From AWTP1-13 sp035762425 (GTDB taxonomy: Bacteria > Pseudomonadota > Alphaproteobacteria > Rhizobiales > Hyphomicrobiaceae): a stretch of DNA of 34,220 nt. The first letter of the stretch is position 1. The number at the start of each line of letters is the position of its first letter. Shown here piece by piece: positions 18,065 to 24,678 of the stretch. The stretch lies in the NCBI GenBank assembly GCA_035762425.1, contig DASTOW010000017.1, positions 1 through 34,220 on the forward strand, in the 5' to 3' direction. A model generated the notes under the pieces. The model worked only from the letters and a program-made list of their open reading frames with translations. It did no database searches and had not been told where the DNA came from. The position numbers and the translations under genes were made by a program.

Positions 18065-18406
18065 TCAGGAGGCTGGCGGCAGGAACAGGCAGAGCAGGCG
18101 CATGCCGCCGTCGCTGGTCGGACGCATGCAGGCGTGCATCTGATTGTCCTTGGACTCGCGTCTTGGGAAATTGGCCGGCACGGCCACCGTGCCGTGCTTG
18201 GTGGTGACGATCATTGAACCGGGTCCGGAGGCGTATGCGGGGGAGCCGAGGAGCCCGGAGTAGCCCGGCGCTGGCATCATCTCGACCTTTTGTACGACCG
18301 CGCAGTCCATACCTGAGCAGCACTCAATCGGGTACCAGTCATGCGCGGCTGCGGGAGTTGCGGTTGCGGCAACGAGCAGTGCGGCCAAGAACCAGTTCTT
18401 CGACAT
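18065..18406 (-). CDS. Small secreted Cys-rich protein (HDWYP-x2-CC family)
   Basis: A 113-residue exported protein. Residues 1-21 are a signal peptide (FLAALLVAATATPAAA). The mature protein opens with HDWYPIECCSGMDC (Cys29, 30, 35) and later has MHACMRP and RLLCLF, giving five Cys in the mature chain. I recall unnamed proteins of this HDWYP-CC type in Rhizobiales, with no function assigned. GAGG six bases upstream supports ATG 18406. It lies downstream of a tandem repeat and upstream of the ThDP enzyme gene on the same strand, separated by 134 bases. Confidence 0.75.
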   Translation of the reverse strand: MSKNWFLAALLVAATATPAAAHDWYPIECCSGMDCAVVQKVEMMPAPGYSGLLGSPAYASGPGSMIVTTKHGTVAVPANFPRRESKDNQMHACMRPTSDGGMRLLCLFLPPAS

Positions 18407-18533
18407 GTGGACCCTCGTCTGGTCAAAGGTTTTCCGTGTTCTCCTCCCGCCTCGAGTGAATTTCCGCCCTAGCCGTTACCTACGCGTGTGCCTGCCGCCG
18501 TTCCGACAGGACCACTATCCCGCACAATCCCTT

Positions 18534-18622
18534 CTGCAAGCCTCCTGTCTGCAAGCCCCGTGCCTCCTCTGCAAGCCCGGAGCCTCCTCTGCAAGCCCGT
18601 CTCTGCAAGCCCCGTGCCTCCG
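18534..18622. repeat. Degenerate tandem repeat built on CTGCAAGCC
   Basis: CTGCAAGCC occurs five times, starting at 18534, 18549, 18569, 18589 and 18603 (spacings 15, 20, 20 and 14). The two central units are 20 bases long and nearly identical, CTGCAAGCCCCGTGCCTCCT and CTGCAAGCCCGGAGCCTCCT. It lies within the 417-base gap 18407-18823, which otherwise holds no gene I can support. Confidence 0.75.
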
Positions 18623-18823
18623 ATCCGAGCAACGCCGATGCGACACTTTGCGTTGCCCGATTGTGGTGCGATTCGATGGGCCAGTCCCACCGTCGATGTT
18701 TCTGTCCGGCAACACATTGAGGCAATTCTACCGCGCCAGGCGCCGGACCGACTCTAATGGCATGAAAGTTACGCAAAAGTTGCCCCGTTCTTGAGCGACG
18801 CCCCGACGGGCATGTGTGGCTTT

Positions 18824-19471
18824 TCAGAGATCGAGGACGATATTGAAGGTGCCCTTCAGGGCACCGGGCTCGATGTCGCCGGCCGCCAGCAACGGCACGA
18901 TCACGCTCTCGCGAGCTCTCATGTCGCGGATCGAGCGCAACACCCCATCGCGGGCATTCTGCGCCTCGCCTGCGACATACATCTGCGTGGTCAGCTGGCC
19001 GGCGCCCGGCGCCTGCACTTTGAAATGGATGTGGGGGGAGCGGCCCGCATACGCCACTGGCCGTATCGTGCGGAAGGCGTAGCGCCCCTCGTCATCGACT
19101 GTGGTGCGGCCGTAGCCCTGAAAGGCGGCATCGCGGCGCGGCAGGCCGTTGTCCTCGGGGTGATTGTAGATGCCGTTGGCATCGCACTGCCAGATCTCGA
19201 GCATGGCCCCCTTGACGATGCCGCCGCGCTTGTCGAGCACGCGTCCGGACAGGTGGGTGACCTGGCCGACCGCCCGTGCGGTTTGACCGCGTACGCGAAC
19301 GAGGTCGGCGTCCATATCAGGCGGCCGCTTGACTGGGTAGAACGGCCCCTCCGTCTGACCCGGCGTTACAACCAGGCCGGCGCTCTGCGAAGGGGGGATC
19401 GGCAAGGCTGGAACGGCCAGGGCGGTAGCGCCAATCAGGAGCCGGCGGCGTCCAATCGGGACAAGCGACAT
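18824..19471 (-). CDS. Exported intradiol ring-cleavage dioxygenase (protocatechuate 3,4-dioxygenase family)
   Basis: A 215-residue non-haem Fe(III) dioxygenase. The ligand set is complete: Y102 (WQCDANGIYNHP), Y141 (YAFRTIRPVAY), H147 and H149 (RSPHIHFKV). TPGQTEGPFYP near residue 36 is the family's N-terminal signature. Residues 1-30 look like a Tat-type signal (RRRLLIGATALAVPALPIP), so folded, iron-loaded protein may be exported; this is common for the single-chain intradiol relatives whose substrates are uncertain. No partner subunit gene and no beta-ketoadipate pathway genes are adjacent. ATG 19471 is used; the ribosome site is weak (GGAACG). Confidence 0.9.
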   Translation of the reverse strand: MSLVPIGRRRLLIGATALAVPALPIPPSQSAGLVVTPGQTEGPFYPVKRPPDMDADLVRVRGQTARAVGQVTHLSGRVLDKRGGIVKGAMLEIWQCDANGIYNHPEDNGLPRRDAAFQGYGRTTVDDEGRYAFRTIRPVAYAGRSPHIHFKVQAPGAGQLTTQMYVAGEAQNARDGVLRSIRDMRARESVIVPLLAAGDIEPGALKGTFNIVLDL

Positions 19472-19660
19472 GTTTGCGTTCCAAGATGTTGGCCGCGCCT
19501 CCCCCAGCTGGAGACGAACGCATGTGGCAACGTCGGAATGGCGGCGGAGCCGTCGGCAGGCCAGTCATTTTTCCGCGATCTGGGTGTGGGGCGACAGGGC
19601 TGCCAGGGGGCATGGCCCGTGCTATGACAGCCCGCAACCTTGCTCCAGCGGAGGCAATCC

Positions 19661-20008
19661 ATGACCATCAAGCGGCACGAGCCGTCGAAGATCTACTCCA
19701 AGGTCGTCGAGGCGAACGGCTTCGTCTTCACCGCCGGCATCGTCGCCGACGACATCAAGCAGGACGCCAAAGGCCAGACGCAGCAGATCCTGCAGGAGAT
19801 CGACCGGCTTCTCAAGGTCGGCGGCACCGACAAGACCAAGGTCGTCTCGGCCACCATCTGGGTCACCGACATCCGCCACCGCGACACCATGAACGAGGCC
19901 TGGAACGCCTGGACCGGTGGCGAGAACCTGCCCGGCCGCGCCTGCATCGAGGCCAAGCTGGCTGACCCGCGCATGCTGGTCGAGATCGCGGTCGTCGCGG
20001 CCAAGTAG
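19661..20008 (+). CDS. RidA (YjgF/YER057c/UK114) family protein
   Basis: A 115-residue cytoplasmic protein of the Rid superfamily, trimeric in known members, which hydrolyses reactive enamine/imine intermediates released by PLP enzymes. FVFTAGIVADD and the conserved Arg93 in PGRACIEAKLADPRMLVEI match the family. The Glu usually following VEI in archetypal RidA is Ala110 here, so it belongs to another Rid subgroup whose activity may differ. ATG 19661 has GGAGG six bases upstream (19650-19654). It is followed by a strong intrinsic terminator, so it is likely a single-gene unit, divergent from the intradiol dioxygenase gene. Confidence 0.92.
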   Translation: MTIKRHEPSKIYSKVVEANGFVFTAGIVADDIKQDAKGQTQQILQEIDRLLKVGGTDKTKVVSATIWVTDIRHRDTMNEAWNAWTGGENLPGRACIEAKLADPRMLVEIAVVAAK

Positions 20009-20032
20009 CGCGTTCACATTTGTGCAATTGGT

Positions 20033-20074
20033 CGTCCCGGACGCGCCAAGGCGCGCGTCCGGGACGAATTTTTT
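20033..20074 (+). terminator. Intrinsic terminator after the RidA gene
   Basis: CGTCCCGGACGCGC (20033-20046) pairs perfectly with GCGCGTCCGGGACG (20053-20066), a 14-bp stem with a 6-base loop, followed by AA and six T (20069-20074). It lies 25 bases after the stop codon. Its sequence also resembles GTCCCGGAC palindromes repeated in Rhizobiales genomes. Confidence 0.85.
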
Positions 20075-20311
20075 CCGGCACCGAAAACCGGGTTAGCGAG
20101 GGACTGCATCCTGTTGTCGTTGCGGTGGGCACAACTAATGCTGAATGCTGGAGTCGCCTTTTGCGCAACTGTGACGCGAAAGCTGCGCTGTCTCGAAAAA
20201 GTTGCGCCTGCGACTCCCCGGCCCTTCGCACCGGCCGTCGGAATCGTGCAGCTAAGGAGTTACCTAAACGGCATCGGACTAGCATGTCCTGAAAGACGGG
20301 AAGGGCCGCTC

Positions 20312-20656
20312 ATGACAAAATTTCTGACGCTTGCTGGTGTGTTCGCCGTGGCGGCCTCGCTCGCGCAGAGCGCGCCAGTCCAGGCGAGCGAGACTGGTGT
20401 CGCTGGCATCCACAGCTGGGTCAGGGTCGGCGGCAAGACTTGCTTGGTCGATCACTATCATGACGGTAGCGGCACGGGTACGACCAAGGGTGCTGCGCAG
20501 GCGGCCGCCATTCGCTCCTGGGTCGACTTCACGGCGTGGGAGTACGGTAGCTCCTGGGGCCGCTACGGCTTGGCGGTCGGCAAATCTATGAATTGCGATC
20601 GCGGCATGAGTGGCTGGTCGTGCAACACCTCCGCGCGCGCCTGCCGCGGCTGGTGA
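20312..20656 (+). CDS. Small secreted Cys-containing protein (paralogue of the protein at 3712-4026)
   Basis: A 114-residue exported protein with a signal peptide (LTLAGVFAVAASLAQSAPVQA, cleavage near residue 25). The mature N-terminal part contains HSWVRVGGKTCLVDHYHDGSG with four His over the mature segment and one Cys (C44). The C-terminal half carries the pattern AI-x2-W70, YG 78-79, A88, K91, C95, C104, SA, C111-R, aligned gaplessly with the protein at 3712-4026. ATG 20312 is chosen since the signal peptide begins there and AAGGG lies 7 bases upstream; the frame upstream is open but looks non-coding. An inverted repeat GCGCAACT (20163-20170) / AGTTGCGC (20200-20207) sits in the leader. 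Function unknown. Confidence 0.75.
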   Translation: MTKFLTLAGVFAVAASLAQSAPVQASETGVAGIHSWVRVGGKTCLVDHYHDGSGTGTTKGAAQAAAIRSWVDFTAWEYGSSWGRYGLAVGKSMNCDRGMSGWSCNTSARACRGW

Positions 20657-20679
20657 TCAGCGCACGTTCTGCCGACATA

Positions 20680-21354
20680 TCAACGCAGCGCGCGGTCGAG
20701 CAGCGGGCTCAAAGCCAAGCTCGCCGGCCGCAGCATCATGTAGCGCACATACCAGCCAATGGCCCCAAAGCTGCCAAAACCGCCGGCGTGCGCCAAGCCG
20801 CGACGCACCATGCGAAACAGCTGGCGGCTGGCGTAAGGTCCACCGCCGCAGCGTCGGCGCAGGATGTCAGCCAGATCGGCATGCGGGCTGCCCTTGCTCC
20901 AGGGCCCGAGCGGCGGCATGACGACGAGCAGGGCGCCGAGCGTGCTCCTGGCTCGGCTAGCCAGTGTCGCCAGACTGAGCAACGCCAGCCCGGGCAGCAT
21001 GCAAGCCGCGGTGGCCTCGCTTACTTCGGTGCGGCGCGCGATTTTAGCCGCCAGCATGGCGCGGACCTCGGCCGAACCGACCAGGAGAGCCAGCAAGCGC
21101 TCGCCCTGCGCCCGCGCGGCCTCGTCATGGAAGACATTGACTGCATTGTGCGCCTTGTCCACGTGCCCGACTGCTTCGACCAGGTCGGCGAGCCCGCCTC
21201 GATTGAGGCTGATCGTCTCCAGACGCCAGGCGAAGGCGGATGCAAAAGCGGCCACGACCGCCCGCGCTTGCGCCGGCGAGAAGTCGTACGACTTCATCAG
21301 CGCGTCGGCTGCCGGTCCTCCCTGCGCCTGGCGTAGGGCATCCTGCATCTGCAC
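20680..21354 (-). CDS. DUF937-like protein
   Basis: A 224-residue protein. The N-terminal third (DALRQAQGGPAADALMKSYDFSPAQARAVVAAFASAFAW) matches the layout of DUF937 proteins: a run of alternating helices with a QAQGG box and a repeat-like SPAQARA segment. The middle (ATAACMLPGLALLSLATLA) is hydrophobic enough for one membrane or buried helix, and the C-terminal part is Arg-rich. GTG 21354 is used, with GGGAGG upstream; ATG 21348 would remove only two residues. Its role is unknown. It converges with the small secreted-protein gene, with 23 bases between the stop codons. Confidence 0.6.
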   Translation of the reverse strand: MQMQDALRQAQGGPAADALMKSYDFSPAQARAVVAAFASAFAWRLETISLNRGGLADLVEAVGHVDKAHNAVNVFHDEAARAQGERLLALLVGSAEVRAMLAAKIARRTEVSEATAACMLPGLALLSLATLASRARSTLGALLVVMPPLGPWSKGSPHADLADILRRRCGGGPYASRQLFRMVRRGLAHAGGFGSFGAIGWYVRYMMLRPASLALSPLLDRALR

Positions 21355-21524
21355 TGGCCGGAGCCTCCCCCAATCCCCCTAATGCGACGGCTGGCAAGAT
21401 GACCACCGCTCGCGACGGCTTTTGGCGGCCGCGTGCCGCATCTCGGCAGGCCGTATCAAGCCCGCACCCTTTCCTCCGCGCAAGGAAAAACGGCGCCGCG
21501 TGCAGCCGGCGAGGCCCGCGCCCG

Positions 21525-22685
21525 TTAGAAGGGATTCCAGGTCTGGTTCGCTGTGAAACGAATGTAGCCGATGTTGGCACCCAACCGCAGGCCGATGCCC
21601 GAGCGGATCGGTGCCATGATCACTTTGCCGTTGCCCACCAGGGTCGCGCCGACGCCGCCCACCAAATAAGCCGAGCCGTCGATGCCAGTGAAGTTGGCGT
21701 AGAGCTCGTCGGGTGTGTGCAGCTTGTAGATCAGGAACAACGTTTTGGAGCCTTCGGCGCCCACGTCGGTGCCAAGCGTGGGGCCGTGCCAGTAGATCTT
21801 CTGTGTCGTGCCCGAGCGCAGGTACAGTGTGCCTTTGCCATAGCGCACGCCGGCCAGGAACGCGCCGCCGCCCTCGCTGCCGAGCACGTAGGCCGTAGGC
21901 CGGCCGCTCTTGCGGAACAGATATTCGATGACGGCGCCGAGGTTGGCCGACACCTTGCCGAAGAAGCCCTCACTGGCGGCCATGATCTCCTGGATCGAAT
22001 AGCCCTCTTCGTCGGGCGTCAGCGGCGGCACGTACTGGTCGGTCGATGACGGCTCGACCACCGCGTTGTTGCGTGCCACGTGCTCCTGCGTATGGGTCGA
22101 CCACGTGCTGGTTTCCGGTACTTTGGGAGTGGCTGGCTTGGCCAGGGGCAGCTGGGCGATCTGCTCGGGCTCTTGCAGCTCGCTGGTCGCCGGCTTCTTG
22201 GGCTCGGCCAGCTTTTTCTTCGGATCGGTCTTGGGCTTGGTCTCGGCCGCGGGGGTGTCGCCCAGGATTTGGTCCACCTTGGACAGGGTATAGGTGGCCT
22301 TGGCCTTGACCGTCGCCTGCAGCTCGAGGCTTGCGGCCGTCAGCTCGTCGAGCCTGCCGCATTGCAGACCGGCGGCCGGGTCGACCGTGCCCAGGGTATC
22401 GATCTTCGCCAGCAGGTCGTTGGCCTGCGCGTCGAAGCTTGCCATGCGCTCGTCCTGCAGGGTCTCGTAGGCTTTCTCATCCTGCCAGCCCTTGGCTTCC
22501 TTGAGCTTGCGGATCTTGGCCTGGACCTGTGGAATCTGCTCGGCATTGAGCTTGCGCAGCTGGGCGCCCGCGCGGTCCACGGCCTGCGCGAAGTCCTCCT
22601 TGGCGCAGCTCTGCGCGGTCGCAAGCGCGCGTCCGCCACCGAGCAGGGCTGCGGCCACCAAGGCAGTGAGAATGAGCCGTCGCAT
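21525..22685 (-). CDS. DUF1134 domain protein with coiled-coil N-terminal extension
   Basis: A 386-residue exported protein. Residues 1-24 form a signal peptide. Residues about 25-140 are helical and charged (QVQAKIRKLKEAKGWQDEKAYETLQDER), followed by a Pro/Lys/Glu-rich linker to about 205. From YSIQEIMAASEGFFG to the C-terminal TANQTWNPF the protein matches DUF1134 along its length, including SEGGGAFLAGVRYGKG, YWHGPTLGTDVGAEGS, DGSAYLVGGVGAT and IRSGIGLRLGANIGYIRFT. DUF1134 proteins are usually little more than the domain (about 200 residues), so the long N-terminal part is an addition. Function is unknown; periplasmic location is inferred. Divergent from the DUF2585 gene over a 185-base gap with no clear promoter. 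Confidence 0.88.
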   Translation of the reverse strand: MRRLILTALVAAALLGGGRALATAQSCAKEDFAQAVDRAGAQLRKLNAEQIPQVQAKIRKLKEAKGWQDEKAYETLQDERMASFDAQANDLLAKIDTLGTVDPAAGLQCGRLDELTAASLELQATVKAKATYTLSKVDQILGDTPAAETKPKTDPKKKLAEPKKPATSELQEPEQIAQLPLAKPATPKVPETSTWSTHTQEHVARNNAVVEPSSTDQYVPPLTPDEEGYSIQEIMAASEGFFGKVSANLGAVIEYLFRKSGRPTAYVLGSEGGGAFLAGVRYGKGTLYLRSGTTQKIYWHGPTLGTDVGAEGSKTLFLIYKLHTPDELYANFTGIDGSAYLVGGVGATLVGNGKVIMAPIRSGIGLRLGANIGYIRFTANQTWNPF

Positions 22686-22870
22686 GGACCGTGCTCGCGT
22701 TCGAATCGATGACCCCTATCTGGGGCCTGACCTAGGCAAAAAAAGGCCTCAGTTCAAGCATTTGCCGCAAAACCACGCGCTGTGGCGATTAAACCGCAGC
22801 TGGCACCCGCAAAAACAGCCTGCGACCTCAGCGGGTTCCTTCGCTGATTGGCGCATGCCAAAGTTCGAAT

Positions 22871-23452
22871 ATGGCCCGATCCGACTTCAATATCCCCCGG
22901 TTGTCCCTGCCGGCAGCCCTGCTGATCTCGCTCGCCCTCGTCCTTGTGACGGCGGTGGTTTTGTACATGATGGGCCGGACGCCGATATGCCCGTGCCCCT
23001 TCAAATTCTGGGTAGGCAAGGGCCAGCCCCAGCAATCCCAGCAATTGCTGGACTGGTATACCTACACCCATGTCCTGCACGGAGTGGTGTTCTACTTCCT
23101 GCTGACAGTGATCCTGCGCGGGCGCCTGTCCGTGGCGGCCAGGCTGGTCATAGCCACGGCCATCGAGGGCGCCTGGGAGATCTTCGAGAACACGCCGCTG
23201 GTCATTAACCGCTACCGTACGGCCACCATCTCGCACGACTACTACGGCGACACCATCGTCAACTCGGTGGCCGACATCATCGCCATGATCGTAGGCTTCC
23301 TGATCGCCGCGCGCCTGCCAGCATGGGTGACGGTGTTCCTGTTCATCGCCGCCGAAGTCCTGCTGTTTGCACTGCTGCGCGACAACCTGTTGCTCAACAT
23401 CATCATGCTAATCTATCCCATGGAGTGGATCAGGCAGCTGCAGATGCGCTAG
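22871..23452 (+). CDS. DUF2585 (UPF0314) membrane protein
   Basis: A 193-residue inner-membrane protein with about five helices: LPAALLISLALVLVTAVVLYMM (12-33), VLHGVVFYFLLTVIL, LSVAARLVIATAIEGAWEIF, ADIIAMIVGFLIAARL and WVTVFLFIAAEVLLFALL. Family marks are GRTPICPCPFKFWVG (the Cys-x-Cys box), SQQLLDWYTYTHVLHG and IEGAWEIFENTPLVINRYR. The family is almost confined to Rhizobiales, which supports the taxonomic placement. Function unknown. Start ATG 22871; a GGCGCATGCC stretch upstream gives no good ribosome site. Followed by an unrelated oxidoreductase gene. Confidence 0.88.
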   Translation: MARSDFNIPRLSLPAALLISLALVLVTAVVLYMMGRTPICPCPFKFWVGKGQPQQSQQLLDWYTYTHVLHGVVFYFLLTVILRGRLSVAARLVIATAIEGAWEIFENTPLVINRYRTATISHDYYGDTIVNSVADIIAMIVGFLIAARLPAWVTVFLFIAAEVLLFALLRDNLLLNIIMLIYPMEWIRQLQMR

Positions 23453-23465
23453 CGTTGGCAAAGCT

Positions 23466-23484
23466 GGACCCTTTGGGTCTGACA
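23466..23484. repeat. GGACCC/GGGTCT palindrome, copy 3, upstream of the quinone oxidoreductase gene
   Basis: GGACCC (23466-23471), TTT, GGGTCTGACA (23475-23484). It shares the GGACCC-N3-GGGTC core and GGGTCTGACA arm with the two copies before frmA. It ends 33 bases before ATG 23518. Confidence 0.4.
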
Positions 23485-23517
23485 TCACGGCGCCAAGGCA
23501 TCAGCGGAGGTCGAACC

Positions 23518-24486
23518 ATGCGTGCAGCATTCTACGAAGCCATGGGGCCTGCGCGCGAGGTGCTGCGCGTCGGCGAGGTCGAAACGCCCAACCCCGGCGC
23601 CGGCGAGGTGCGCGTGCGGGTGCGCACTTCGGGCGTCAACCCGTCTGACGTGAAAAGCCGCGGGCTGCGCAAGCTGCTCTTCCCCAGAGTGATCCCGCAC
23701 AGCGATGGCGCCGGCGAAATCGAGGCGGTCGGCGCCGGCGTGCCGGCCTCCCGCGTCGGCGAGCGCGTGTGGCTTTGGAACGGCCAATGGCAGCGTGCAT
23801 CCGGTACCGCTGCGGAGTTTATCGTGCTGCCGGCTGTCCAGGCCGTACCTCTGCCCGCCAGGGTGAGTTTCGAGGCCGGCGCCTGCCTCGGCATACCAGC
23901 GCTGACCGCCTATCGCGCGGTGGAGTTGGCCCTTCAGCGGGACGTCAAGACCCTGTTCGTCTCAGGTGGCGCCGGCTCGGTGAGCCAGTACGTCATCCAG
24001 TTCGCCAAGGCGCGCGGCGCCACCGTCATCACCACCATCTCTTCGCAGAACAAGGCCAAGGTTGCCCGTGAAGCCGGCGCCGACCACTGCATCGACTACC
24101 AGCGCGAGGATGTCGGCCAGCGCGTCGCCGAGATCACTGCCAAGCGCGGCGTCGATAGCATCATCGAGATGGACCTGTCCGCCAACGCCAAGCTAATCCC
24201 GTCCGTGCTGCGGCCGAAGGGCAGCGTGATCGTCTACGGCACCGCCCCGGAAGCGACCATCCCGGCCTTCTTCTGCCTGTCCAATTCGGTGCTGCTGCAG
24301 TTCTTCCTGGTCTATCAGCTCGAGGCCGCCGAGCGCGAGCGGGCGGTGGCCGGCATCACGCAAGCTCTCCAGGCCGGCAAACTGGTCAACCGCATAGGGC
24401 CGACCTTCCCGCTGGCCGACATAGCCGCCGCGCACGAGGCCGTCGAGCGCGGCACCATCGGCAACGTCATCGTGACGGTGAGTTAG
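23518..24486 (+). CDS. NADPH:quinone reductase-like MDR oxidoreductase
   Basis: A 322-residue cytoplasmic zinc-independent medium-chain dehydrogenase/reductase. The N-terminal GroES-like domain (residues 1-120) has GEVRVRVRTSGVNPSDVKSR and PHSDGAGEIEAVGAGV, but lacks the Cys/His zinc ligands of alcohol dehydrogenases. The Rossmann part holds VSGGAGSVSQYVIQFAKARGA (about 143-163), the AxxGxxxxxxxxxA-type NADPH site of quinone oxidoreductases. Substrate is unknown; quinones or enones are expected. ATG 23518 has GGAGG seven bases upstream (23506-23510), which fixes the start despite an open frame further left. Confidence 0.9.
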   Translation: MRAAFYEAMGPAREVLRVGEVETPNPGAGEVRVRVRTSGVNPSDVKSRGLRKLLFPRVIPHSDGAGEIEAVGAGVPASRVGERVWLWNGQWQRASGTAAEFIVLPAVQAVPLPARVSFEAGACLGIPALTAYRAVELALQRDVKTLFVSGGAGSVSQYVIQFAKARGATVITTISSQNKAKVAREAGADHCIDYQREDVGQRVAEITAKRGVDSIIEMDLSANAKLIPSVLRPKGSVIVYGTAPEATIPAFFCLSNSVLLQFFLVYQLEAAERERAVAGITQALQAGKLVNRIGPTFPLADIAAAHEAVERGTIGNVIVTVS

Positions 24487-24570
24487 TGGCAATCGCCACG
24501 CTGTCAGATGCTGGCATTGTCCTGCGCTGATCGTACGGGAGCGCTCAGCCGACCTGACAATCCACGCCCT

Positions 24571-24641
24571 TATCCTGAGGATCCAGCCGTCCTGTAGCCG
24601 CGCAGCAGGTTGAAGGATGGCTGGTCGGGACAAGCCCGACC
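24571..24641. repeat. Dispersed intergenic repeat, copy 2
   Basis: TATCCTGAGGATCCAGCC (24571-24588) and TTGAAGGATGG (24610-24620), followed by the palindrome GGTCGGG (24623-24629) / CCCGACC (24635-24641). Order and spacing resemble the copy at 3606-3675. The CCTGAGGA / TTGAAGGATGG pairing is reminiscent of the palindromic elements spread through Rhizobiales genomes. It sits between convergent genes (oxidoreductase and dnaE); the rest of the gap 24487-24678 shows nothing. Confidence 0.5.
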
Positions 24642-24678
24642 CCACCGGTTGGCAGAGGCCGAACGGATCGCAAGACAG

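Noticed and set aside
18534..18622. CRISPR array
   Set aside because: Units are 14-20 bases with no unique spacers of regular length, and there are no cas genes.
18405..18794. 129-codon frame on + containing LQAPCL-type repeats
   Set aside because: Generated by the tandem DNA repeat; no start signal or family.
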